A stretch of 64,000 nucleotides of DNA, from positions 310,001 through 374,000 of the forward strand of contig NZ_JAAAPJ010000003.1 of the NCBI RefSeq assembly GCF_009909145.1, read 5' to 3'. Position numbers and translations under genes: made by a program. The stretch's first letter is position 1; the number at the start of each line of letters is the position of its first letter. This stretch comes from Corallococcus silvisoli. GTDB lineage: Bacteria; Myxococcota; Myxococcia; Myxococcales; Myxococcaceae. Shown here piece by piece: positions 34,138-42,838 of this stretch. The notes beneath the pieces were generated by a model, which ran no database searches, was not told the origin of the DNA, and was given only the letters and a program-made list of their open reading frames with translations.

Positions 34138-34795
34138 CGAGCGCGAGGCTGAAGCCGTCGTGGCCCTTGCTGCCCACCGTCTGCACGGCGGTGGCCGTCA
34201 CCCGGGGCTCCGCGGCCACGGCTTCGTAGAAGCGGCGCATGCCCTGGACGTTCGCGTCGGTGCTGGCCGCGTCCACGATGCCGCCCTTGCGCACGACGTT
34301 GTCGGTGAGGATGACGCTGCCCTTGCGCGACAGCTTCAGCGCCCACGCGAAGTACGCCGCCGTGTTCACCTTGTCCGCGTCGATGAAGGTCAGGTCGAAC
34401 GGCCCCTGCCCCTCCTTCTCCAGCTGGGGCAGCGTGTCCAGGGCGCTGCCCACGCGGACCTCCACCACGTCGGACAGGCCCGCGCGGGCGATGTTCTCCC
34501 GGGCGACCTCCGCGTGCTTCGGCATCGCCTCCAACGTGACGATGCGGCCCCCGGGCGGCAGCGCCCTCGCGAGCCACAGCGTGCTGTAGCCCCCCAGCGT
34601 GCCCACCTCCAGGATGCGACGGGCGCCGTGCATCCTCGCGAGCAGCATCAACAGCTTCCCCTGGTTCGGCGCCACGTTGATGGCGGGCAACCCCGCCCTG
34701 GCGCTCGCCTCCAGCGCCGCGTCCAGCGCCGCGTCTGGCGCCACCATGTGGTCGGTGATGTAGCGGTCGATGGCGGTCCACTGCTCCTGGCTCAT
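34127..34795 (-). CDS. Class I SAM-dependent O-methyltransferase (second of two)
   Basis: 222 residues, O-methyltransferase_3 fold: RILEVGTLGGYSTLWLA (SAM site), VTLEAMPKHAEVARENI, DLTFIDADKVNTAAYF with the metal-binding Asp of the catechol/caffeoyl-CoA type, and DNVVRKGG. The set D-A-D-K plus DN fits a divalent-metal-dependent enzyme acting on catechol-like hydroxyls. Convergent with the LysR gene. Its last 70 bases are repeated at 33080-33149. Confidence 0.92.
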   Translation of the reverse strand: MSQEQWTAIDRYITDHMVAPDAALDAALEASARAGLPAINVAPNQGKLLMLLARMHGARRILEVGTLGGYSTLWLARALPPGGRIVTLEAMPKHAEVARENIARAGLSDVVEVRVGSALDTLPQLEKEGQGPFDLTFIDADKVNTAAYFAWALKLSRKGSVILTDNVVRKGGIVDAASTDANVQGMRRFYEAVAAEPRVTATAVQTVGSKGHDGFSLALVTG

Positions 34796-34957
34796 ACGTC
34801 CTCCTTGGAAGCTGGAAATGGACCGTCTCTAACGCCCACCCCACCCACCCGGCCGCCCGGGGCGCTCGGGAAAAACCATCGCGACGAAACTTTCGGTGGC
34901 GCGCTGCGACAATGTAGGAGGTCGTAGGTCTGTTCCGCAGCCCCCCGGAGGAACACC

Positions 34958-36187
34958 ATGGAAATCAACCGCAAGTCGCCCGCCTCCATCGCCCCTACCG
35001 CCCGCTCGGAGACCTCCCGCGCGGAGGCGCCCAAGGCGAAGCCCCTGACGGTGCGTGACGGCTTCGAGAACAAGGGCGCGCGTCCCACCAACTTCGTGGA
35101 CCGCCCGACGGGCCGCCCCACGCCTCCGGGCGCCAGCGTCCCGGCGTCGGCCTTCACCTTCGGGAGCTCCAACGTCGCGGTGAAGCCGGACGCGAACAAG
35201 GTCCTCGACGCGAAGAAGGTGGACCCGTCCCAGCCGAAGCCCAAGCTGACGGGTGAGCCGGTCATCGCGGTCATCGACGGCGGCGTGGACTACAAGCACA
35301 CCGACCTGGATGACTCGATGTGGACGAACCCCGGGGAGATTGACGGGGACGGCATCGACAACGACGGCAACGGCATCGCGGACGACATCCACGGCTTCAA
35401 CGTGGGCACCGGCAAGGGCGACCCGTTCAAGGGCGAGGGCACCGACCACGGCACGCACGTGGCGGGCATCATCGCCGCCGAGGACAACGGCGAGGGCAAC
35501 ACCGGCATCGCGGCCGGCAAGGCGAAGATCCTCAGCGTGGGCGGCCTGTACGACGGCGCGGACCTGCTGACCAACTTCGAGCGCTCGGTGGACTACCTGG
35601 TGAAGATGAAGACCGAGCACGGCGTGAACATCCGCGCCGCCAACGCGAGCTTCGGCGACTCCTACCGCGACGCCGCGTCGCAGAAGCGCTGGACGGCCGC
35701 CATCCAGAAGCTGGCGGACGCGGACATCCTGCTGGTCGCGGCCACGGCCAACGGCAACGGCAGCAACATGAACAAGGTGCCGGACATGCCCGCCAACGTG
35801 GACCTGCCCAACGTCATCACCGTGGCGTCCATGGACCGGAACAACGACAAGCTGGCCCGCTTCTCGTCGCACGGCGACAAGGTGGTGGACCTGGCCGCGG
35901 TGGGCGAGGACGTGCTCAGCACCGTCCCCGGCAACGACTGGGAGGAGATGAGCGGCACCTCCATGGCCACGCCCACGGTGGCCGGCACCGCCGCGCGCAT
36001 GTTCGCGGAGAACCCGGACCTGACCGCCGTGCAGGTGCGCGACCTCATCCTGAAGACCGTGGAGCAGGACCCGGACCTCAAGGGCAAGGTCATCACCGGC
36101 GGCAAGCTGGACATCAACGCCGCCATCGCCGCCGCGAAGGCCACCGTGGAGCCCCAGCCGGAATCCCCCGCCGTCGCCTCGCGCTGA
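34958..36187 (+). CDS. Subtilisin-like serine protease (S8) without a classical signal peptide
   Basis: 409 residues. Catalytic triad: Asp107 (AVIDGGVDYKHTD), His164 (GTDHGTHVAG), Ser335 (SGTSMATPT); the oxyanion Asn region is AANASFGDS. A calcium-like acidic loop (DGDGIDNDGNGIADD) is inserted after the Asp motif, as in many bacterial S8 enzymes. The first ~95 residues are low-complexity, rich in Ser, Thr, Pro, Ala and Lys, without a hydrophobic core, so export would need a non-Sec route or the enzyme works inside. GGAGG is ~9 bases upstream of the ATG. Confidence 0.93.
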   Translation: MEINRKSPASIAPTARSETSRAEAPKAKPLTVRDGFENKGARPTNFVDRPTGRPTPPGASVPASAFTFGSSNVAVKPDANKVLDAKKVDPSQPKPKLTGEPVIAVIDGGVDYKHTDLDDSMWTNPGEIDGDGIDNDGNGIADDIHGFNVGTGKGDPFKGEGTDHGTHVAGIIAAEDNGEGNTGIAAGKAKILSVGGLYDGADLLTNFERSVDYLVKMKTEHGVNIRAANASFGDSYRDAASQKRWTAAIQKLADADILLVAATANGNGSNMNKVPDMPANVDLPNVITVASMDRNNDKLARFSSHGDKVVDLAAVGEDVLSTVPGNDWEEMSGTSMATPTVAGTAARMFAENPDLTAVQVRDLILKTVEQDPDLKGKVITGGKLDINAAIAAAKATVEPQPESPAVASR

Positions 36188-36311
36188 GCCTCCCCTCCCG
36201 GGCCCCCTCGCCATGCACATGGCGGGCGTGGGCCCGGGAGCCGTTCCAGGGCGCGGGCGCCGGGGCTAGGGTGGACGGGAACCTCCGGCCTCCCCACCTC
36301 GTGGACCCTCC

Positions 36312-37505
36312 ATGCGCGCGCCTCCCGTGATGCGTCTCCTGCTGCTGTCCGTGCCCCTGCTCTCCGCGCCCGCGTGGGCCATCGCGGACTGCACGTTCCA
36401 GGGCAAGCCCATCAACCTGGACAATGGCAGCTCCACCGCCACCCTCACCGGCACCGTGCGCTGCCTGGACCGGGACACGAAGGAGGAGACGCACACCGTC
36501 TCGTTCAAGAACGGCAAGCAGGACGGCTGGGAGGTGCGCCGCTGGCCCGGCGGCCGCGCCGTGGAGCAGGAGTACCGCGCCGGCAAGCGGCAGGGCGGCT
36601 TCAAGCGCTACGAAGAAGGCCGGCTGGTGGAGACCGCCCAGTACGTGGATGACAACGCCCGGGGCGAGGAGCTTCGCTACCACCCCAACGGCAAGGTGTC
36701 CCGGCGCGTGGACCGGCAACCGGACGACGCCCGGAGCAGCTTCGCGGACTACGACGACACCGGGCGGCTGACGAGCGCGGGCTGCGGCCTCCAGACCTCG
36801 CGCGAGGCGGGCACGAAGGACTGCCCCTGGAAGGGGCCCTCGCCGCTCGTGTTCTTCCACCCGAATGGCCAGAAGCGCGCCGTCATCCCCTTGAAGGACG
36901 GGCTGCGCCAGGGGGTGACGGAGTCCTTCGATTCGAAGGGCCAGCGCACCGGCACCACCGCGTTCGCCGCGGGCCTGCGCGACGGCGTGAGCACGGAGTT
37001 CTACGAGGGAACGGCCCGCCGCTCCACGACCTACGTCCAGGGCAAGCAGGAGGGCGACGAGACGGAGTACTTCAACGACGGCGCGAAGAAGCAGGTCACC
37101 ACCTGGAAGGACCGCCAGAAGGTGAAGCGCGTGGAGTACTTCCAGAACGGCGAGCGCAAGCGCGAGTTCGTCGTGACCGGCACCCGCGCGGTGGACTCCC
37201 TCTTCTTGGACGACGGCTCGCTGCGCCAGCGCGAGAACCTGGCCATGGAGGACGGCCGGGGCCGCTTCGTGCCCGACGGCTTGACGGAGTCCTTCCTCCC
37301 CGACGGCGGCCCCCAGTCGCGCGAGCACTACGTCCAGGGCGACGCCGAGGGCCAGCGCCAGGTGTGGGCGGAGAACGGCGTCCTCGTGGAGGACTCGCAG
37401 TGGGCCAAGGGCCGCGTCACCGCGCGCAAGCGCTGGAACCCGGACGGCGGCCTGGTGGAGGACGACACCTTCTACGAGGACGGCTCACGCAAGAAGAAGC
37501 CGTAG
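36312..37505 (+). CDS. Secreted YwqK/MORN-type repeat protein
   Basis: 397 residues with a Sec signal peptide ending APAWA. The mature protein is built from ~22-residue repeats of the type FKNGKQDGWEVRRWPGG, YRAGKRQGGFKRYEEG, YFNDGAKKQVTTWKD, which match the MORN-like repeats of the YwqK family (often named antitoxin by analogy). Such proteins are thought to form extended beta sheets. No catalytic residues are evident. There is no toxin gene beside it. Function unknown. Confidence 0.82.
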   Translation: MRAPPVMRLLLLSVPLLSAPAWAIADCTFQGKPINLDNGSSTATLTGTVRCLDRDTKEETHTVSFKNGKQDGWEVRRWPGGRAVEQEYRAGKRQGGFKRYEEGRLVETAQYVDDNARGEELRYHPNGKVSRRVDRQPDDARSSFADYDDTGRLTSAGCGLQTSREAGTKDCPWKGPSPLVFFHPNGQKRAVIPLKDGLRQGVTESFDSKGQRTGTTAFAAGLRDGVSTEFYEGTARRSTTYVQGKQEGDETEYFNDGAKKQVTTWKDRQKVKRVEYFQNGERKREFVVTGTRAVDSLFLDDGSLRQRENLAMEDGRGRFVPDGLTESFLPDGGPQSREHYVQGDAEGQRQVWAENGVLVEDSQWAKGRVTARKRWNPDGGLVEDDTFYEDGSRKKKP

Positions 37506-37558
37506 GCCCGCGCCGCGAGGGGGCGGCCGGCCGGGCCGTCCCCCCGGGTCCCTTGACC

Positions 37559-37588
37559 GATGATGGTCGGAATATTACTTCCATCATC
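37559..37588. promoter_or_regulatory. TetR operator candidate (perfect dyad)
   Basis: GATGATGG (37559-37566) and CCATCATC (37581-37588) are perfect 8-base arms 14 bases apart, ending 4 bases before the regulator start. TTGACC (37553-37558) and TATTAC (37573-37578) could be a promoter overlapped by the dyad, which fits autorepression. Confidence 0.6.
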
Positions 37589-37592
37589 CATC

Positions 37593-38201
37593 ATGACCCA
37601 GAAGACGGAGCAGAAGCAGAAGTCGCACGACGCCATCCTCGCGTCCGCCGCCACGCTGCTCGTGGAGCGGGGCATCCAGGCCAGCTCCATCCTGGACGTG
37701 ATGAAGGGGGCGGGGCTCACCGTGGGCGGCTTCTACGGGCACTTCGATTCGAAGGAGCACCTGTTCACGGAGACCCTTCGGGGCACCGCCCGCGCGGTGT
37801 GGAACGTGCTCCTGCGCAAGGCGAAGGAGGACGCGCCGGAGGCGCCCGCGCTGAAGGTGATGGAGCGCTACCTGTCGCGCAAGCACCGCGACGGCGTCAC
37901 GCCCACCTGCCCCCTGCCCAGCATCACCGCGGAGGTGTCGCGCGCGGGCGAGCCCTACCGAGGCGCGCTGGAGTCGGAGCTCCAGGAGTTCGTCCAGTCC
38001 TTCGGGGAGCTGCTGGGGCCCGGGGCGCGGCGCCGGGAGAAGGCCCTGGCCGCCATCGCGCTCATGTATGGCGCCCTGTCCCTGTCACGCGCCGTGCGCG
38101 GCACGAAGCTGGGGGACGAGTTCCTGGACGCGGCGAAGAAGCTGGGCGCGGAGCTGCTGGTGAAGGACGGCGCGCCGCGTCCGCCGCCCGCGTCCCCATG
38201 A
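37593..38201 (+). CDS. TetR family transcriptional regulator
   Basis: 202 residues. N-terminal TetR helix-turn-helix: DAILASAATLLVERGIQASS, then DVMKGAGLTVGGFYGHFDSKEHLF, the classic third helix. The C-terminal part is a ligand domain resembling the TetR_C_16/LmrA-like group. ATG at 37593 begins MTQKTEQKQKSHD; an in-frame ATG at 37560 would lie inside the operator dyad and is less likely. No clear target gene is adjacent, since the next gene is convergent. Confidence 0.9.
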   Translation: MTQKTEQKQKSHDAILASAATLLVERGIQASSILDVMKGAGLTVGGFYGHFDSKEHLFTETLRGTARAVWNVLLRKAKEDAPEAPALKVMERYLSRKHRDGVTPTCPLPSITAEVSRAGEPYRGALESELQEFVQSFGELLGPGARRREKALAAIALMYGALSLSRAVRGTKLGDEFLDAAKKLGAELLVKDGAPRPPPASP

Positions 38202-38206
38202 AGAAA

Positions 38207-38232
38207 GCCCGGCCCGACTCTGCGGACCGGGC
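38207..38232 (-). terminator. Rho-independent terminator of the cell-wall hydrolase gene (may be bidirectional)
   Basis: GCCCGG (38207-38212) pairs with CCGGGC (38227-38232) and the stem continues inward past one mismatch. On the minus strand it is followed by CTTTCTT. It lies between two convergent genes, 30 bases beyond the stop of the minus-strand gene. Confidence 0.6.
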
Positions 38233-38262
38233 CTGGGAGGGACACCCGCGTTCAGGAGCGCA

Positions 38263-39807
38263 TCAGTCGCGCTGGATGGCGCCCTTCGGGACCAGGATGA
38301 CGACCTCCTTGCAGTCCGAATAGATGATGGAGCTCATGTCCTTGTAGTTGTGGGTCGTCTTGCCGCCGTCGCGCACGATGCCCATGTCGTTGCCCTTGGA
38401 CCCGCCGCTGTAGTCCCAGCCGTGGCGCGACTGGAAGATGATGGCGCCGTCCGGCACCTTCCCCTGCTCCACCAGCTTCTTGTACTGGGCCGCGGACACC
38501 ACGTTGGCGGTCGCGTTGCCGTAGGGGCTCTTGATGGTCTGCTGCTTGGCGCCCGGGAAGGGGATGGACTCCCAGCCCTTGCGCAGCATCTGCGCCATGC
38601 CGCCGCGGGGGTTGTTCGGATCATTGCCCGTCGCCCCCGGCGTGTTCGGGATGCCCAGCCGGCTCATGTTGTCCAGCGTCGTGCGCACGCAGTAGCCCGT
38701 CTCGCCGTTGCGCAGGGCCGCGGTGGCCAGCTTCTTCAGCGTGGGGTCGTTCGTGTTGATGCGGACGCCGTTGCCCAGCACCGCGCCGTTGTTGTTCGTG
38801 GAGTCCGTCTTGCCGGGGCCGTTGGACTTCTCCAGCGTCTGGAGCGTGGTGGGGCCCACCTGCCCCTCCGCCGTGCCCGGCTTCAGGCCGTGCGCCTTCT
38901 GGAAGTCCGCCACGGCCTTCTTGGTGACGGGGCCGTACTTGCCGTCCGCCGGGATGCCCAGCATCTGCTGGACGTGCTTCACCGCCGCGCCCTGCATGCC
39001 CTCGCGCAGGTTGTGGCCGCCCGCCTTCACCTGCTCCAGCGAGGGCGCGGAGGTCCACGTCTTCTTCCCGTTCGCGTTCGCGGCCGCGGGCTCGAAGCTG
39101 TCCGTGGTGCGCCCCGGCCGCGCCGTGTTGCCCGTGTCGGTCGTGGACGTGTTCGTCGCGGCGCCGCCGAAGTGCGGCGCCAGCGCCTGGGCGCGCGCCC
39201 ACACGTCGTTTGAATAGTCATTGCCGGTGGTGCCCACGTCCATGTTCTGGAGGGTGCGCACGTTGCCGGGGCCGGAGTTGTAGGCCGCCACCGCGCCGCG
39301 CAGCTGCTGCGCCTCGGACCAGTTCGGGTGGGCCTTCTTGATGTCGTTGACGAAGCCCTTGAGGATGCTCGCCGCCTGGTTGATGTGCTCCTGACCGGTG
39401 GGCGTGCCCTTCGGCGTGTGGTAGCGGCGGTCCACCTGCATCACGCCAAAGCCGTTGCCGCCGTCGCCGCGGCCATTGCGGTCCAGCGCCGCGCCCGCGC
39501 GCGACTCACGGCTGGCGATGGCCGCCAGCAGCGCCGGGGGCAGGCCGTACTTCTGCGCCGCCGCTTCGATGTTGCCCTTGAACTTCTGCAGCCGCGCCAG
39601 ATCCGTCTGCGCCATCTTCGTCGACGCGGCCACGCCCGGCTGCAGGCCGTCCTGCGCCGCCGTGCGCGCGGAGGCGCCCGTGGGCTTGTACTGCGACAGG
39701 ATGGCGTTCGGGTTCGAACCGCTGAGTACCGCGTTCGCCGTCACTCCCTGGGAACGATTCGAGAAGACGGAATTCGTACGCTGGGACGTGGTCGCGGAGA
39801 GGCTCAT
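38263..39807 (-). CDS. Three-domain cell-wall hydrolase: lysozyme/SLT-like, peptidoglycan-binding, and amidase-like domains
   Basis: 514 residues. Residues 1-65 are a Ser/Thr/Asn/Arg-rich leader with no Sec signal. Residues ~70-215 are a goose-type lysozyme/transglycosylase: catalytic Glu101 in ASRESRAG, GFGVMQVD, AVAAYNSGPGNV. Residues ~265-330 are a PG_binding_1 module (VKHVQQMLGI, DGKYGPVTKKAVADFQ). Residues ~365-514 resemble a CHAP/NlpC-like cysteine hydrolase (Cys373 in GYCVRTTLD, later HGWDY and DMGIV). The set suits a lytic enzyme attacking glycan and peptide bonds. Upstream DNA is AT-rich, and a terminator follows the gene. Confidence 0.88.
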   Translation of the reverse strand: MSLSATTSQRTNSVFSNRSQGVTANAVLSGSNPNAILSQYKPTGASARTAAQDGLQPGVAASTKMAQTDLARLQKFKGNIEAAAQKYGLPPALLAAIASRESRAGAALDRNGRGDGGNGFGVMQVDRRYHTPKGTPTGQEHINQAASILKGFVNDIKKAHPNWSEAQQLRGAVAAYNSGPGNVRTLQNMDVGTTGNDYSNDVWARAQALAPHFGGAATNTSTTDTGNTARPGRTTDSFEPAAANANGKKTWTSAPSLEQVKAGGHNLREGMQGAAVKHVQQMLGIPADGKYGPVTKKAVADFQKAHGLKPGTAEGQVGPTTLQTLEKSNGPGKTDSTNNNGAVLGNGVRINTNDPTLKKLATAALRNGETGYCVRTTLDNMSRLGIPNTPGATGNDPNNPRGGMAQMLRKGWESIPFPGAKQQTIKSPYGNATANVVSAAQYKKLVEQGKVPDGAIIFQSRHGWDYSGGSKGNDMGIVRDGGKTTHNYKDMSSIIYSDCKEVVILVPKGAIQRD

Positions 39808-40238
39808 TCGGGGATTCCTCGGTGGAGGCTGTGTTTCCTGCCCCGATTATCCAAACGCCTCTCATTGAGTTGCGAAGATCTGGAAATAAAGATCTCACAG
39901 TTTAACCTGTGCGTAATTTTCCAACCAGACATCGCTCGGATGTTTGCCTTTGTCACAATTGGGCAACGTCGACCCGGGAGTCTGTCTGGCTTCACCCCAC
40001 TGACGCGCCGCGCTCACTTCAAAAATCCAACCAGACACGATGAGCGCAAAAAGGGCCTGTCCCCGGAAAGGAACAGGCCCGATGGACTGCTACAGGTCTG
40101 GAGCGGTGGTCCCGAGGCGGTCCGGGATGTGGGAAACCACTACGCCGAAGAAGTCCTTCACCTTGTGGGGTCCTTCATTCCACGGCGCGCATTCCCCGGA
40201 GCCTAGCGCGTCATCAGGAAGGACCTTGCGCGGCCTCG
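39808..40238. other. AT-rich intergenic region
   Basis: No gene is supported. About 39840-40040 is markedly AT-rich for this genome and holds a repeated AGATCT (in GAAGATCT and AAAGATCT); it should contain the promoter of the cell-wall hydrolase gene. A terminator is at 40053-40080. Confidence 0.6.
40053..40080 (-). terminator. Rho-independent terminator, minus strand
   Basis: GGGCCTGT (40053-40060) and ACAGGCCC (40073-40080) form a perfect 8-base stem. On the minus strand it is followed by C then TTTTT. It is the likely end of transcription from the lipoprotein gene at 40565-40239. Confidence 0.75.
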
Positions 40239-40565
40239 CTACGGCTGCACCTGACAGGCCTTCCCGTTCGTGCCGCTCACCCCGTTGCAGGCGTAGTTCA
40301 CCCGGCAGTCGGACTGGGAGGCACAGACAGGCGCGCACAGCAGCGAGTCAAACTGGCGCGTGCACAGCGTTTCCGCCGGGCAACCGCCGCCCTCCCCTTC
40401 CGCGGTGCACGCCTGGGAGCAGAAGCCGTTGGGGAAGCCCTTCTGGCAGGAGAGCCCGTCGGAGCAGGCCCCTCCTCCACAGGAGTCCCCGACGCCACCG
40501 CTGCGGCCACACGCCAGGAGGGGAAGGACCACCAGGAGCGGCAACAGCATTCGAGCAGCGCGCAT
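40239..40565 (-). CDS. Small cysteine-rich lipoprotein
   Basis: 108 residues from the ATG at 40565. Signal MRAARMLLPLLVVLPLLAC with box PLLAC, then a domain with ten cysteines (GDSCGGGACSDGLSC, FCSQAC, GCPAETLC, LLCAPVC). The spacing suggests EGF-like or similar disulphide knots, common in myxobacterial surface lipoproteins. GGAAGGG lies upstream; an ATG at 40571 and a TTG at 40580 are alternative starts. No function recognised. Confidence 0.8.
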   Translation of the reverse strand: MRAARMLLPLLVVLPLLACGRSGGVGDSCGGGACSDGLSCQKGFPNGFCSQACTAEGEGGGCPAETLCTRQFDSLLCAPVCASQSDCRVNYACNGVSGTNGKACQVQP

Positions 40566-40736
40566 GGGCATCCCTTCCAATCAAAGGCAGGGGACCCGCC
40601 CCCCGGGGCCCAGCATGTCCAGGCGGAAGGAGGGAGGTCCAGCGCGGCGGAAGGCATTCGTCGAGCGGCGCGCACCTGCTGAGTTCAGAGGTGCGTGCCT
40701 TTCACGGTGGCGCCGAGGACGCGACTGCGCGCCGCT

Positions 40737-42557
40737 TCAAATCGCCTCGGTCCGCTGCATCAGCCAATCGCGCGCCGCGCCCTGGACGTGGGGCTGGAGC
40801 CGCTCGCGCACGGTGGCGTGATAGGCATTGAGCCAGTCCGCCTCCGCCGCGGACAGCAGGCTCCGGTCCACCAGCCGCGTGTCGATGGGGCACAGGGTCA
40901 GCGTCTCGAAGCGGAGGAAGTCCCCGAAGGGCGTCGACTTCGCCGGCACCGTGGCGATGAGGTTCTCGATGCGGATGCCCCAACGCCCCGGCCGGTAGAG
41001 GCCCGGCTCGTTGGACGTCACCATGCCCGGCTCCAGCGCCGTGTGCGGCTCGTTGGGCAGCGTCTGCGAGATGCCGTGCGGCCCCTCGTGGACGTTGAGG
41101 AAGTAGCCCACGCCGTGGCCCGTGCCGTGGCCGTAGTCCAGCCCCTCCGCCCACAGCGGCGCTCGCGCCAGCACGTCCAGGGCCGGCGAACGCGTGCCCC
41201 TGGGAAAGTGGGCCTGGGACAGGTGGATCATCCCTTGCAATACCAGCGTGAAGTCCCGCCGCTGCTCCGCCGTGGGCTCCCCCACCGGGACCACGCGCGT
41301 GATGTCCGTGGTGCCCGTCGTGTACTGCCCGCCCGAGTCGATGAGCAGCAGGCCCTGCACGGGCTGCCCCGGCGTGCACACCGTCGCGTGGGACTCCGGC
41401 GTCGCCCGGTAGTGCGGCATCGCGCCGTTCGCGTTGAACGCGGCGATGGTCGCGAAGCTGAGCGACACGAACCCCGGACGGCGGGCCCGCTCCGCGGAGA
41501 GGCGCTCGTCGATGGTCAGCTCGGTGATGGGCTCACGGCCCAGCGCCGACTCGAACCAGGCGAAGAAGTGGCAGAGCGCCGCGCCGTCCTGCGCCATCGC
41601 GCCGCGGATGTGTTCGAGCTCCGCGGCCGTCTTGCGCGACTTGGCCACCGTCGACGGGTTGAGCGCCTCCACCACCGCCACGCCCTCCGCCACCGCCTGC
41701 CGCAGGCCATGCGTCACGCGCCGGGGGTCCACCAGGAGCTTCGCGTCCGCCGGCAGCGCGCCCAGCGCCCGGGCCGCCTCGTCGTACGGCCTGAGCGTGA
41801 TGCCGTCCGCCTCCAGCGCCACGCGCAGCGCGTCCGGCACCTTGCCCTCCGTGATGAACAGGCGCGCCCCCCCGGGCTCCACCAGCAGATGCGCGAGGAA
41901 CACCGGGTTGTAGTCCACGTCGGCGCCGCGCAGGTTCGTCAACCACGCGATGTCATCCAGCGTGGAGATGAAGTGGTGCGTCGCGCCCACGCGGGCCAGC
42001 TCCGCGCGCAGCGCCTGGAGCTTGTCCGCGCGCGAGCCCGCCGCCTGCTCGTGCGCGTACACGGGCGCGAAGGGCATCCGCGGCCGGTCCGGCCAGGCCT
42101 CCGCCACCACGTCCAGGTCCGTCCGCAGCACCACGCCCTTCGCCGTGAGCAGCGAAGCCGCGGACCGCGCCTGCCCCAGCCCCAGCACCGCGCCATCCAC
42201 CGCCACCGCCCGCCCTGGCGGCACGTTCGCCGCGAGCCACTCCAGATGCGGCTGCCCGGGCGCGTTCGACGTGCGCACCGTCGCGATGCCGCTCCCCTTC
42301 AGCTGCGCGTCCGCCTGCTCCCAGTAGCGGCTGTCCACCCAGAGGCCGGCGTCCTCCGCCGTCACCACCAGCGTGCCCATGGAGCCCGTGAAGCCGGACA
42401 CCCACTCGCGGGCCTTCCAGCGGTCCGGCACGTACTCGGACAGGTGTGGATCACTCGACGGTACCCAGACCGCCGCCACGTCGCGCTCCCGCATCACCTG
42501 CCGCAGCCGCGCGATGCGCTCGCGCGCCGCGGCCCCCTGCGTCTGCTCAAGGCCCAT
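40737..42557 (-). CDS. Xaa-Pro aminopeptidase (M24B)
   Basis: 606 residues, three-domain eukaryote-like aminopeptidase P. Two creatinase-N-type domains (PSSDPHLSEYVPDRWKAREW; HFISTLDDIAWLTNLRG) precede the pita-bread catalytic domain. Metal ligands: Asp in LLIDSGGQYTTGTTDITR (two), His in GHGTGHGVGYFLNVHEGP, Glu in TSNEPGLY and in GIRIENL. Releases N-terminal residues before proline in the cytoplasm. GGAGGAG precedes the ATG at 42557; the open frame upstream is not protein-like. Confidence 0.95.
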   Translation of the reverse strand: MGLEQTQGAAARERIARLRQVMRERDVAAVWVPSSDPHLSEYVPDRWKAREWVSGFTGSMGTLVVTAEDAGLWVDSRYWEQADAQLKGSGIATVRTSNAPGQPHLEWLAANVPPGRAVAVDGAVLGLGQARSAASLLTAKGVVLRTDLDVVAEAWPDRPRMPFAPVYAHEQAAGSRADKLQALRAELARVGATHHFISTLDDIAWLTNLRGADVDYNPVFLAHLLVEPGGARLFITEGKVPDALRVALEADGITLRPYDEAARALGALPADAKLLVDPRRVTHGLRQAVAEGVAVVEALNPSTVAKSRKTAAELEHIRGAMAQDGAALCHFFAWFESALGREPITELTIDERLSAERARRPGFVSLSFATIAAFNANGAMPHYRATPESHATVCTPGQPVQGLLLIDSGGQYTTGTTDITRVVPVGEPTAEQRRDFTLVLQGMIHLSQAHFPRGTRSPALDVLARAPLWAEGLDYGHGTGHGVGYFLNVHEGPHGISQTLPNEPHTALEPGMVTSNEPGLYRPGRWGIRIENLIATVPAKSTPFGDFLRFETLTLCPIDTRLVDRSLLSAAEADWLNAYHATVRERLQPHVQGAARDWLMQRTEAI

Positions 42558-42838
42558 GGCTTCTCCTCCGTCGTTCCGCCGTGCGCCCCTCATGCCGGAA
42601 ACAGCGCGGCTTTTCGAGGCCCCTGAAGCCCCGGCGCCCTCGGGGCATCGACCGCTGGGAAGACCGCTGTTGCTCGGAAGACGCGATGCGCCATCACCTG
42701 GCCTCCCGGGGTCGGGATGTGTTGCCCGTTGGGGGGGAAACTCGCCGCGCCCCTGGGCCCCGTGCCGCTGGGTGCTTACCAAGCCAGAGGTCGTGGTGCG
42801 CAGCCCGCGGCGAGCGGCACTCGTCTCCTGAAGCAGGC

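Larger units (their letters stand above)
33143..34196. repeat. Tandem duplication, right (intact) copy
   Basis: Holds the last 54 bases of the first methyltransferase gene, a complete LysR gene and the 3' end of the second methyltransferase gene. GGTGGCC is present at the left end (31970-31976), the junction (33143-33149) and the right end (34190-34196); both parental ends read CGGTGGCC. This is the mark of a microhomology-mediated tandem duplication. Confidence 0.8.
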
